Assembly: GCA_964036045.1 (NCBI GenBank)
Contig: OZ038382.1
Coordinates: forward strand, 4,281,789-4,345,788
DNA from: Eutreptiella sp. 'Long Island Sound 2002'
Taxonomy: Eukaryota > Euglenozoa > Euglenophyceae > Eutreptiales > Eutreptiaceae
Direction: 5' to 3'
DNA length: 64,000 bases
Shown here: one piece after another, positions 9,550 through 20,900 of the stretch
How the letters are laid out: each line of letters opens with the position of its first letter
How positions within the stretch are numbered: position 1 is the stretch's first letter
Notes under the pieces: generated by a model
What the model was told of the DNA's origin: nothing
Database searches by the model: none
The model's input: the letters and a program-made list of their open reading frames with translations, nothing else
Translations under genes and position numbers: made by a program

Positions 9550-11761
9550 ATGTCCACGCCAAGCGTCACGACCTGGCCCATCAGAACTGTCCAAGTGCAA
9601 ATGGGCAGCATGGCCCACCCTATGAGTGAACTGAACCACCTTACCGAGCTCCACAATATCTCAGTGGCGCATCTGGGTCCCAAGGAGATCCAGAACGCAG
9701 AAGGGCGGAAGAAAATGAAGGCCTTACCACCGAGGCCTTAGCGGCCCACGGTGGAGACAGCTTCAGTCATCTCCACAGACGTGTAGCAGCCTCAGTATCC
9801 AGATCCAATTGTCCGGCTTCATCCTCAACAGCGATTGAAGGCCCTGAGGAGTATGAAGAACTGAGGAAGAAAATGGATGAATACATCCTCCATGAGGAGT
9901 ACTATAAATCCATTCGTGGAGAAGATGGAGAGGAGCCATGGGCAGTACATGGATCCAGACCACGTACAGACCTAGGGTCCTACACGCACTCTGGCCCGCC
10001 GTCCGACAGAGCCGAGACTGCATCCCTGCCAAGACGACCAAGACCTGAGTATCCAAGAGCATGTTGTCCAACCCCAAGGGCTCCCGAAGTGGGCCCGACT
10101 CGAGTTGAGGAACAACATCATCCAAGGCCAACCTACGGTGCCCTGGATCATACGGCCGAGCTGTTGGCCAAACTCCTGTCTGGATCAGAAGATCCAGATG
10201 TGACGGCCCTATCGGAGGCCATTAAGGCTAAATCGGGTATTGCAGAACCCTTACCCAAGCCAGAGTTGCCCTCTCTCTCTCCAGGACTGAGTACCCTGGC
10301 AGAAGATCTTAAGAGATCAAGGGTCTCAAGGCTGTTGCCTAAGGTCACCTGCCCCAGCCCCTTTCACCCCCGTGCCAGGATTGTGCCCATGGCTGAACTA
10401 CAGGACGTGCCTGTCACAGAGATTGAGAAAAGAGGGCTGTCAGCCCTGGCACCTCTTGCCGGCGTGTCGCCTTCAGGCCTAACTCCGGGGGGTGGGAAGA
10501 CGGGCAGACCTATTGCCCAGGCGATCATCCAGCTGGAACTGCCGGAGTTCGACCCCAAAAAACTGCCCGAATGGGCAGAAGAATTTGCAGAGTTCCTTTT
10601 GTTGACTGGCCAATCCCATGTGGATGTGGCCACCAAATGCTCACTGCTGAAACGCTCATGAAAAAGAAATTTTTGCAAAAATAGGTGAAACAGATTGTGA
10701 AAACCTGTTCTACCTGGGCAGAGGTACTCCTGAGGTTGGAGAGAACATTCCCAGTCTATGAGACTGACCTCAGCGTACGCACACATATCGAGGAGCTACC
10801 TATGCTCCCTGAGCTTCCATCCGCTGCGCGAATTTCTGAATATGTGTGCGACTTGGAGTACCTGTTTTCGAGGATGAACGTGGGCTCCTACGGAGCCACT
10901 GAGCCCCACCTGTGGCTCATGAGTAAGATTCCCCAACGTACGTGGGATGATTGCCGCTCCACCTCTGAGAGGAAGAGCAGGACCCACTCGTACGATGAAC
11001 TGGTGGACCTCTTGATTGAGCTAGCTCTTGAGAGAGAGAATGACTCCCACATGGAGAAATTTCTCAAGAAGCATTTGGGTCGAGGTGGTACCCCTACCCC
11101 CGAACGTGGCGAAGGGAAAGGGCATAAAAATCCCACTAACACCAACCAGGGAGGTGGTAAAGGGAGGGGTAACCTACGTGCCATGAATGAGGTTAAACCT
11201 GATGCAGGTACACCCACCCTGTTCTACTGCAAACCTGTCAATGACAAGGGGGGACCTTGTCATGCCTCTGACTGCGATCTCCGCAGTGGCTGTATGCTGC
11301 AGATGAAACGTCAGCAGCATACGGAAGATGGGAAACCTGTGACCCATCAGGACCATTTCAGGTGTACCATCACCTGTGGTTACTGTGGCAAACGTCGTCA
11401 CTACGAGGACGAATGCCACATCAAGAAACGCGAGAGTTACAAACTCAAGCGTCAGGAGGCGGAACGCCAGAAGACCCAAACGCCTGCCAGAAATCCCCCG
11501 AATGTGGATAAAGGTGGTAAAGGAGGTGGCAAGGGGGATGGCAAAAATGGACCCCCTAACCCCCAGAGGCGCTCATCAGCGCCCGTTGCTACACCCACTC
11601 CTGCTGCTACACCCGCTCCTGCCGCAGGTGACCCCAAGAAGCGCCCCCAAGGGGATAACGCTACCCCTGAGGGGAATAATTCCAAGAAGAGGCGCTTGGC
11701 CTGGATGGCCAAGTCCCTCATTGCTGCAGGGGAGGATGTCAAGTTCCCTGATGAGGAGTAG
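9550..11761 (+). pseudogene. Element A gag (capsid and nucleocapsid), with frame lesions
   Basis: Structural protein that packages the element RNA. The only clear domain is a zinc knuckle near 11370-11415, CGYCGKRRHYEDEC (CX2CX4HX4C), followed by a Lys/Gly-rich and then Pro/Ala-rich tail typical of a nucleic-acid-binding C-terminus. The N-terminal start is uncertain; ATG at 9550 is the first candidate after the primer site. Reading frame changes near 9700-9735 and again near 10645-10660, with an in-frame TAG at 10682-10684, so this copy is dead in gag. The final TAG (11759-11761) is in the same frame as pol and is followed by GGGGGCGGC. It may be a readthrough stop and not the end of the polyprotein. 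Confidence 0.75.
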
Positions 11762-13162
11762 GGGGGCGGCTCCGAAGAGGAGGACTTGGTTTTCTGGATC
11801 CTCGTGAAAATCGGGGATCAGGTTTTTCGAGCGGTGCTTGACACCGGTGCAACACTTTCCATAGTGGCCCGGCGCCTGCTAAAGACTTTCAAGAAAACTA
11901 AGACCGTGGCCATAAGAGTAGGGGATGGGCGTACCATCCATTCCTTGGGGGGGGTCGATGTGACTATATGTCTGGGCGACGAAACCGTGACCCAACACTG
12001 CAGAGTGCTGGACACCGACGCCTTTGACATCGGCATTGGCACCGACTTCCTAAGAAGAAACCCCCAGGTAAAAATGCCGTCCCTCCAGCGCCCCTATTCT
12101 TTGCACTGCGACTTTGGCAGTGGGCTATTCTCCGTACGTTTGAAGCTGTCAGGACAAAAAGAGTCTGGGCTGCGCTACGCATCCAAGACTAACTATCGTA
12201 CTGAAAACTACCAATTGGCCCGTCACGTTCTTGAAAATGGACCGGCGGCCCTTCAGGTAAACCTGGATGAGATCCAGGTGGAATTGTTTGCGAGCCAACA
12301 ACAGCACATCATGCAGTTGTACTGCTCGAAACAACTGAACAATGCTTTCCGTTTCTTCTGGAAAGCAATGGGCCTAGCGTATGCTAACCCTCCCTTCTCC
12401 CTGCTCGCGAAGGTTCTAACCAAAATCGCTTATGAGGGAGGAAGGGTTGTTATGTGCACCCCTGACTGGGGCTGCTCTGGTGAACATGCTTACTGGCGCC
12501 GTATGCTAGATCGAATGACCGTGGGAAGAGTGCAACTCCCCGACGGCCCCATCTATGTGCCTGAGGACTCAGACACAGCTATGCAGGCCCCTGAGTGGGC
12601 CAGTTTCCTGTCCATTGTCGATGGATCTCTCAATCATGTACCCCTGTGTGACCTAGACCAGGTGCTACTGAAAGAGGTCATGGCCGAAAATTGTGGCCTG
12701 ACCCTTTATGATCTCAAAAATCGATCTCCTGAGCACCTATCTGCCACACTTACAGGGTGTGAGTCTCCTGACGACTATCTGAAACCTGCAGCTGTAAAAG
12801 AGGATGCTGACGACCAACTGTCTGAGATCGCCAGCACTATTCCTTCTGTTGATCCCAGCTGTGTTGACCTAAAACATAGTGCCTTCCTAGCCCAGCTGTT
12901 GCTAGAGGAGGTAGAACTAGAGTCAACCTCTGAACCCGCTTCCCCTGTTGGGAAGCCAGTGCTACACATGCAGCCTGTGCACACAGGTGAACCCGTGGTC
13001 TGGAGTGCTGATGCTCTGGCGCGGCCTGCTGCTAATAACATGCCATTGTCTGAGCATGACACTCAGGAACTCCGGCGGCTGTTGTACCTGAAGGTTGAAG
13101 GTATTGAGCGCCAGGAGCGGCTGCAATACCTCAGACAGACCTGGAAAGCCTCCATCTGGTCT
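11762..13162 (+). pseudogene. Element A pol N-terminal part: aspartic protease, methyltransferase-like module, linker
   Basis: The frame is open without interruption from the gag TAG. The protease active site is AVLDTGATLSIV (about 11834-11870), which cleaves Gag-Pol, with the flap and IGTDFL region after it. Next comes a module at about 12270-12650 with VELFAS, YANPPFSLL, a strand ending CTPDWG, YWRRML and FLSIVDG. The NPPF tetrapeptide in this setting resembles the Dam-like adenine-methyltransferase domain known from DIRS-type retrotransposons; here it sits between protease and RT. The SAM-binding glycine motif is not evident, so activity is doubtful. An acidic linker follows. The frame is cut at 13162 by the hAT insertion. 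Confidence 0.85.
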
Positions 13163-13820
13163 TAGGGATGCAGATTCGCAGCGAATTCAATCTGAATTCG
13201 CCGAATTCGCTGCAAATTCGTTCGCAGCGCGAATTCGCTGCGAATTCGGCTTGAAATTCACAGTACTGCGAATTCGGGGCGAATTCGCGCTGCGAATTCG
13301 CAGGCGACGGCAAAATGATCACGCGTGCGCCGTCTTTTCCCCAGATGAAACCCTAACTTTGAACTGTGCTATGCAATAATGGTTTTGACTTTGTACAGTG
13401 AAAACTATGATGATTCCACTTCGATTGAGCTATTCGGTTTCTTCTGCGGTGCCTGCCTACCCGTTTTCGAAAAAAAATTTTGTTTTTGAGTTTTGAACAC
13501 ACCGCTGTGTCCGCCTCGCTTCACTGAACACGGCGGTACCCTCCTTTCTCCCCAGAACCCCACCAGTTTGGAGAAAAACCCGTCCCGAACTTTTCATTTA
13601 CGACTTTTTTTTCCACTTTTGACAGTCAAAACGGGTTCTCCTTTGCCTACGCTTCACACTGGTACCCTCCTTACCCTTCACGGTGCCCTGCACGCAGAGA
13701 AATCCTGATGACGAGGTTTGAAAAAGTCCAGATTTGACTGTCCTGCACTGCCACAACGACTGGCAGTGGAATAGTGGAATGATGAACCGGAAAAATCATA
13801 AATATGAAACAGGTGTGAAA

Positions 13821-14108
13821 TTACACTCCAGAGGCGCCAGCGATCGCAGCTGCAGCGAAGGCGCTCACCGCCAGAGCGCTGGCAGCCACTTCCCGCCGCC
13901 TGTCCTCCTTTGTGACTTTCATGCGTGCCAGGATGCGAAGATTATGATAAATAAAGACAAGTTTGCGCAGGCGCTCAGGTTTCAATCTGTTTCTGTTGCT
14001 AGTGTACAGCTGTCCGAATTCATTCCAGTTTCGTTCCGTTGCACCCGCAGTGGCTGGAATAGCCCCCAGGGCAATAGCAACATTCTGCAGAGGGCTCCTT
14101 CCTTGCAT
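13821..14108 (-). pseudogene. hAT transposase C-terminal dimerisation domain remnant
   Basis: A 95-codon open frame on the minus strand contains ALGAIPATAGATERNW, FGQLYTSNRNRLKPERLRK and LVFIYHNLR. This order (hydrophobic helix, P-A-(S/T) turn, SERNWS-like motif, NRL-P-R, then YxxNL) is the signature of the hAT family C-terminal dimerisation domain. The catalytic DDE region and BED zinc finger are absent, so the rest of the gene was deleted. The Ala-rich tail after it (SALAVSAFAAAAIAGA) may be the natural C-terminus. Confidence 0.8.
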
Positions 14109-14233
14109 TGTAGTGTTCCGATTTCACAAACATTTTCTAAAAAAATGAAAGAGTTTTGATGCATGGGATATTTTCCAAAAAAATTTGTCGTTTTGCAAAG
14201 GTTGTAAATGTTTTCACTCTTAGTCATGAATAT

Positions 14234-14508
14234 CATTGATGACGTCACAATTAAGAACAAACTCCGATGATGTCATACCCTTGTCACAATTAAGAACAAA
14301 CTCCGATGATGTTATGCCAATGTGGCCACCACGAAAGATGATACCTCCGCCTACCGGACCACCGGGGTGGAAGGGGTGAACTTCTTGGTGGTTTCACAAG
14401 AGTTTCTACTTCTCAGAATTTCTTCGGCCCTTTGTGGCCACCACGAAGGATGATACCTCCGCCTACCGGACCACCGGGGTGGAAGGGGTGAACTTCTAGG
14501 TGGTTTCA
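14234..14508. repeat. Short tandem duplications inside the hAT element
   Basis: 76 bp starting TGTGGCCACCACGAA recur at 14321-14396 and 14433-14508 (112-bp offset, two mismatches). Just upstream, a 30-bp block containing CAATTAAGAACAAACTCC occurs twice, about 41 bp apart (14243 and 14284). Confidence 0.85.
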
Positions 14509-14633
14509 GTAAATTTCCAAAAATTTAGGTTCGAATTTGAATTCGAGGGGGTCCACCAAATTCGTGCGAATTCGGGGCAAATTTGAATTCGACCGAATTC
14601 GTGCGAATTCGAACCTGCATCCCTATCTGGTCT

Positions 14634-15993
14634 GAGGAGGACGATGAGTCCTATACGCTGCCTGATCCTGAGATACCTCTAGTGTATTCTCTGCACTATG
14701 GGCAGCAATGTCCCCCTGAGTGGCACGATGGTTCTGTGCCTGCCGAAACTGCTGATCGGCAGAAAATGAAAGAACATGGAAAAAGCAACCTCCATGCTGA
14801 GGAGGGTTTCCTTCAGAAACTCGAGAGTCTTAACCTTGACCCCCGCCTGAAGAAACTGCTGATAACCTATGAGGAGGTGTTCGGCGCCTTGCCGCCTCCC
14901 CTTTCTTGTAAAAAACTGGTCCAGATGGACCTGAAATTGAAACCAGAATTTGAAAAGACGCGAGTGAGGCGTCGTCCCTATCCCGCTCCACAGGAACAGG
15001 TTGAAGAAATCGGGCGCCAGATCCAGGAATGCATAGATGCTGGCCTCGTTGAAGAGTATAAGGACGGGGACTATCCCCATCACTGCAGTCCCTGTTTCCT
15101 TGTTGCCAAACAAGGGTCGACTGCCCTACGTCTGGTTGTAGACTATGGTGAGGTCAACAAGAAAACCCAGAACCACTCAGGGAGTATTCCTAACATGGAA
15201 AACACCCTGGAGCGTATTGCCAAATGCAGGTACAAGACCAAAATGGACAAACGCTCTGGTTTCTGGCAGGTTGACCTAACCGCCGCAGCTCAGGAGATGT
15301 TGGCCTTTATAACCCCTAGGGGTCGTGTCTTCAAGTGGAAGGTTATGCCTTTCGGGGTGGCTAATGCCCCAGCGCTCTTCCAGGAGCTTATGAACAAAAT
15401 TTTGTACATACTGAGGCGCAGGCCTCTAGTACAAGAGTTGATCTCTCGGGGTGCAGAAATGGAGGCTCACATCGACGACGTGAGTTTGGGTACTAATACC
15501 AAAGAGGACCATGTCCTTCTCCTCCGTGAATTTTTCATTGTCTGTCAAGAAAACGGTCTCCGAATCAAACTCGAAAAATGTGAGTTTATGAAAGACGAGA
15601 TGGAGTATTTGGGTTTCGACGTGGGGTATGGCTGGTGGAAACCAGCCGCGTCTAAGATGCAGCCCCTACAGGACATGCAGATTCGCGATGACCCTAAGAA
15701 GGGTCTACACGATGTGAGGAGTTTTGTGGGCGCCTGTAATTTCTATCGGCGTCACATCCACAATTTTACGTACTCTTCTGCCCCCCTCACTGACCTAATC
15801 AAGAAAACTACTCCCTGGAGGTGGACCGCCAGAGAGGAGGAGAGTTTCCAGGAGTTGAAGAAGAAGATTGCCTGCTCCAACTGCCTGCGAGTACCCCGCC
15901 GTGAGGGCGAGATAGTCCTGATCACTGATGCCAGTGATGTAGGGGGGGGTGGTACGATCTACCAATGGCAGGAGCTTAACCCCGCTGAACTAA
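14634..15993 (+). pseudogene. Element A copy 2 reverse transcriptase and start of RNase H
   Basis: Colinear with 2042-3206. The RT motifs are complete: RRPYPAP, VVDYGEVNKKT, MPFGVANAPALFQ and the HIDDVSLG active site. RNase H begins LITDASDVGGGGTIYQW and the G-run (15942-15949) is in frame here. The frame runs without a stop from the hAT boundary until pol is split at CTAA (15990-15993) by Element B. The His-for-Tyr change in the xDD box is shared with copy 1, so it is a family trait and not a single-copy mutation. Confidence 0.9.
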
Positions 15994-17606
15994 TGAAGCG
16001 GTACCCAGAACCCCATGACCATGGTGGGGTATACAACCGGTCTCCGTGTGCCCACTAACCCCATGTACGGAGGGGAAGACGCCCGGTGAAGCCAGGTGAG
16101 AGCCCGGCAGGAGCGTGTCCCTTGCCGTAAAGCCCCCGTGACGGCATTCCGGCCACTTGGGGCATGTTACCATGTACCGGCAAACTGCCATTTGCCGGTA
16201 TCTTACTATTTCACGCCAATCTGCCCCGCACCGCCTTCGGTTGTCGATTCAGCAACCTAACCCTAACAACAGATGTAGGTAAGACGTGTTTGTGTGAGAG
16301 ATCTGGGCATTTCAGCTATTAGCGGCCGCATCGGCAACCGATGCGTCGCCCGCTGAGATTTACACATCAGAATATCAGGAATCAACAGGGTTTTATTTTC
16401 ATATTGTTTCCGTAAATTTTCACGCTTCCGTTCTGATAATCAATGTTTTGACTGCTGATGGTTGGCTCGCGACTTTAGCGTAACCGCCAGTTTAACTGTT
16501 ATTTACAGACATTTTAGCGCAACCCGTGACGAAGACTCTAAAGTCTTCAGGAATTGCATTGATGCATCTGCAATTTTCACATTGTACACTCGCAACCTTA
16601 ATCCGAATTTTTCAGGATGTCGAAATCGGATTTTCGACTTCGACATCCCCGCACTTGATTTGACCTCTTTCGAGTGGACCTACGTGCTTCCCTATGCACG
16701 AATCAACTTTCCTTTTGTCTTGCCCTCCATTTGTCTTAGAGATATGGGCAAAACAAAGTTGATTCGTGAGGCCACTTGTGAGGGTCATATCTCGTGCTGC
16801 TTGCGAGGAATGACAATAAGAAAGCATGGGATGTATTCACAATACTCCCGACGTAATTTAGGAAGCTTTATACGCCTTGCGTCTCCACACGTGCGCGCTA
16901 GCGTAATGGATCATGGTCAAGAGGGTAGAGTTTGCGTTATAACTCTTTGGCCATGATATTGCGTGCGTTAAGATAACTTTCGAGTGTAGCGCGCGAGTGT
17001 TGGTGTTGCATAGGAACTTTCCTTGAGTTCCTATGAGCGATTGACACAAAGTTATGCCCTTGGAGGGACATGACATATCGTGGGGGGAGCTACCTTTTTG
17101 GGTAGTATGTGGTATGTGCCATGTGTTGTATTGCGTTCCCATTTGGCGGGTTTGGCTAAGAGCGATACACCCACCAATGGACCTCATATTGCACGAGGCC
17201 CTTCCTGATACTCCCCACGATCAATTGCAAGCCTAACCTTCGTGGAGGGAAGCTTATTGGCAGGGTTTCAGGGTCCGGACTGAGCAGGGCATGGGTTGTG
17301 TTTGAGCCCCCGCCCCCACCAGCCACTGAGAGGGTCGGACCTGGGATTGGGACTTGAGTTGGGACTGAGTGTCTATTGTCCTGTGATGCCCTTACCCCAG
17401 TCCAGTCTTAACCCCATGTGTACATATCCTGATGTGTTGCTGTACATACTTTTGTTCCCTTGTTTCAGAGTGGCAAGGATCCTGAAATGTTTTGTCTCAT
17501 GACACGAGCGTAATGATGCCCCTGTGAGCGCAGTGCTTTGCCTGCCTGCTTGCCTGTGCGTGTCACCGCAGCGTCCCGTGGCCAGGCCCCCCACGGGAAC
17601 GCGTCA
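15994..17606 (+). repeat. Element B 5' LTR
   Basis: 1613 bp with TG...CA ends. It contains several exact hairpins: GCATCGG-CAA-CCGATGC (16329-16345), GAAGACT-CTAA-AGTCTTC (16529-16546), GATGTCGAA...TTCGACATC (16616-16647). It also holds a 165-codon open stretch described separately. Transcription should start within it, but I cannot place a promoter with confidence. Confidence 0.95.
16462..16956 (+). other. Open reading frame inside the Element B LTR, 164 codons, probably noncoding
   Basis: The frame begins at TTG and lacks a nearby ATG; the first internal Met is past the middle of the frame. The copy in the other LTR (29261-29755) translates identically although the DNA differs at three positions, all third-codon transitions. 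I recognise no domain. Three silent changes are too few to claim selection, and LTR transcripts usually do not code here. Confidence 0.25.
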
Positions 17607-17985
17607 ACAGTGTTCCACCGCCGCGGGGTTACCCATCCCTCGCGTGCCACTCGGGGCCACCAACCCCGAGCAGCGCGGCGCAGCAGCTCGCAGCTCGCAG
17701 CTCGCAGCGCAGCGCAGTGGCTCGCAGCGCCGCCCAGCGACAGCGCCGAGTCCGTGAAGGAAGTGCAGGGACCGGAACTCCGTCATCAACGAGTTCCCTC
17801 GGCCGACCAGCAAGGCCGCACTCCCAGCTACAGCAACCACTTCCACAACCAACGGCCGACCAGCACCGGCCGCACTCCCAGTCCAGTGCTACGTCAACCG
17901 CTCCAACAACCACCACCAGGACCAGTCCGTTGAGCGGAACGAGAGCCCACCTAGGACCTCAAGACCAAGTACGCCCCCCGCTGCC
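17607..17985 (+). other. Element B untranslated leader
   Basis: The region between the 5' LTR and the gag ATG is GC-rich, with a small tandem repeat of GCAGCTC/GCAGCGC units at 17685-17730. No canonical primer-binding site beginning TGG follows the LTR end; the first bases are ACAGTGTTCCACCG. Gag begins at GCCATGG (ATG 17984-17986 region), a good eukaryotic start context. Confidence 0.6.
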
Positions 17986-20900
17986 ATGGTAAACTGGCAA
18001 GAAGCAGGTAAGACGTGGCCGCGGCCCCACCCCCATGCGGTGCGCCTACTGCGTGGGTTGGTGTGGGACCAGCACTACCGCCACAGCCACCCCCAGTGCG
18101 AAGGCGGCATGCCCGGGAGCTTCGAGCTCCGCCAGGACATGGGCCCCGACCGCCCGCAGGCAGTCGAAGACTGGCTGCGGGTGGAAGGGTTTGCCTTCCG
18201 CTTCCAGCAGAGGCGCTGGAGGGTCTGGACCCGGCCGGACAGGCCCGCCGAAGGGCTGCGCCCCGACGGGATCGAGGAGGACGAGAAGCCCAACGAGTAC
18301 CCGTCGGGCGCCACGATCAATGTCTTCATGTGGGACATGATCGAGAAGAACTTCCCGGAACCGGGGAGCGAGCGCACGCTGCAGGGCAGCAGCAGCAGCG
18401 CGTCTCCGGGGAAGGAGAAGCGGTCCGCCGGGGACACGAAGCGGGACCGGAAGTGGCGGGAGTACCAGGAATCCCTGGCCGCCGAAGCCGCCCAAGGCGC
18501 CAGGCGCGGAACCCCAGCCTCCAGCCCCCAACGGGCCAGTGGCGGTCACCACCCCGGCCACACCAGCCTTGGCGACTACCTCCAAGTCGCCAAGCAGACC
18601 AAGGCCAAGCCCCGTCCGCTGCTCCTGAGGAAGTCAGGCCCCAGCAGCGACGTGGAGTCGGCCCACCGCGGGAGGATGCCGGCCGACCAGGCCAGCTCCA
18701 GCAGCAGCGTCGCTCCCGACCAAAGGGACGTGGCGCGCGCCTGTGAGCGCGCCTGTTTGGTGCCCTGCAACCTTCGGGTTGCCCGGCAACGGGCCACGCA
18801 GCAGGACGCTGCCATGGAGGGCGCCGTCGGCATGGCCCAGCAGGAGGCTGCGGAGTGGCAGCATGGCATGGCCATCCACGCCTCGACCGTGGCAGCCATC
18901 GCGGCCGGTCTCACGGCTGTGGCCGCCCATGAGGCAGCGACTGCCCAGATCAAGGGTGAGGTGGCGGCAGCAGACGAGGAAGCCCGCCTTACCCAGGAGG
19001 CCATTGCCTGCAAGGAGGCCGAGGTGAAGGCGCTGGAAGAGGCGCTTGCCCAAGAGAGGGCAAAGAAGGAGGCGGAGGAAAGGGCCCACGCCGAGGCAAC
19101 GGCTAAGGCCCAGGCGGACGCCGCCAAGAAGGACGCCATCGAGGCCGCGCGACGGAAGGTCGCTGAGGAGAGGGCCAAGACAGAGGCGGAGTTGGCGGCG
19201 TTGGAAGCGGAGAAGGCTCGTCTGCAGCAGGCCCGGGAAGCCGAAGCGGCTGGTGCCCGGGAGGAAGCCGAAGGGCGAGCTGCCGCAGCCACAGCCGCCG
19301 CAATGGCGGAGGCAGAGGCCAAGCTCCGCCGCGAGACTCCCCCGGGAGGATCCCGAGTGGAGAGCCTTCGAGAGCTTTTCGAAGGGGACGCCTCCTCCAA
19401 GATGGCGCTGGATCCGGAGGAGGTGGACACGGGCAGCCGTGGGAGCAGTGGCCCCACTGCCCATCGACGGAGGAAGGGCAAGGGGAAGACCCCCGAGAGG
19501 TCACGGAGGCCAGCGGGGGGACACCCCCACGACAGCGACCCCTTCTTCACCGCCAGCGACGGGGATGAACGAGGCCGCCGACATCGCCGAGGAGTGGCTG
19601 GCGGAGGAGGCGGAGACGTCCCCATGGAGCCGGAAGGTGAGGATGAGGATCTCCCTCCTCCCTACCGGAGCTCGGAGTCTTCCGAGACCGAGACGCCCAG
19701 GTGGGGCGACATGGACGAGGATGACGACATGGACTTCGACATCACGAAGAAGCACCCATCCTCGGACCCACCGAGGCGACCCTGCGGAGACCCACCGGGA
19801 CCCCCTGGCGGAGGACCATTAGGACCCCCTGCAGGACGCCCACCAAGTGGACCCCCTGGAGGCGGACCACCGGGCGGGGGAGGACCCCCTGGACCGGGCG
19901 GACCCGGCGGAGGCCCTCCTGGAGGACCCCCTGGGGACCCCGACGACCCACCAGGGGACGGCGACCCGGATGCCACCCGGCGCTGGATTGTCTACCTCCG
20001 CAGGAGGGTCCAGTTCCTCGAGCGCGAGGTAGACACGGGCAAGGACGAGATGACTCGCATCGCCAAGGTCGCCGCGCGCGCACAGAGAGAGCTGGACATC
20101 GCCAAGATCGAGATGGTCAACAGCGCCAGCGTCGCCACCGCCACCCAGAGGCAGCTGCACATCGCCAGGGCCGAGACCAGGCAGCTGGAAACAAGGTCAT
20201 CAGCGGCCTGCAGCAGAGGTCGGACGCGCTGGAAGCCCGTGGGAGCGTCGGCAGCGACCCCCCACCCCTGGAGTCTGGCTCGTCGGACGACGGCTGGGGA
20301 CCCGGACAAGGTCCAGGCAGACCCCACGCCCCCGGCGGAGCCCCCAGGAGTCGCCCCAGCGCCAGTGCCCCCTCTCTCAGCGCCCCCTCTCACCACAGCG
20401 CGGGCCACCGCAACGAGCGCGTGCCGCCCGGCAGTGGCAGTGAGGATTGGCGTGATGAGTGGCTCAGCGCGGAGTACCACAACCGCCGTGCTCCACCGCA
20501 GACACCGGTACGCCCCCGACGCCCAATGGCTGGTGGACGTTATGGTGGACTCAGGGATGAGGTCCCTAGAGGAGACGTGGAGTGGGATGTCGGCGGAGGT
20601 GAGGAGCTGGACCTGGACCTGGAGGAGTTCGACATCAGCCCGCCGCGTGGTGTACGACGGGAGGCCGCTGAACGCAGCCGCCGGCGCCGTGATGAGGAAG
20701 CGTACATGGAAGGAGTACGGCGTGAACATCTAGGTTCAGCGTACGTGGAGGAACCGCGGCGTAGCCACGCGGATACCGGGGAGGAGAAGGAAGTGGCAGC
20801 CGTGGGAGTCCGTGGGAGAGGCCGATGGGAACCTCGGTGGACCTCGCGGCCGGCGTTCATGGTCTCTAAGGCCGCGGATGCCGCCGTGTGGGAAGACTTG

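Larger units (their letters stand above)
13163..14625. mobile_element. hAT-type DNA transposon, internally deleted, inserted in Element A pol
   Basis: The element is 1463 bp. Terminal inverted repeats are TAGGGATGCAGATTCG and its near-complement at the other end (15 of 16 bases). It is flanked by an 8-bp duplication TCTGGTCT (13155-13162 and 14626-14633), the hAT signature. Both subterminal regions (13175-13310, 14525-14612) are crowded with GAATTCG motifs in both orientations, a likely transposase-binding array. A remnant of the hAT transposase C-terminus lies inside on the minus strand. It is non-autonomous in this state. Insertion after Element A arrived is certain because pol continues on both sides. 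Confidence 0.93.

Noticed and set aside
16256-16275. Telomere-like CCTAACCCTAAC in the Element B LTR
   Set aside because: Only about two units, present identically in both LTRs as part of the element. Not a telomere array.
18576-19625. 349-codon antisense open frame opposite the Element B gag coiled coil
   Set aside because: Shadow of a GC-rich Ala/Glu/Lys coding region. Ser/Ala-rich, with no domain and the clear capsid-like gag on the other strand.
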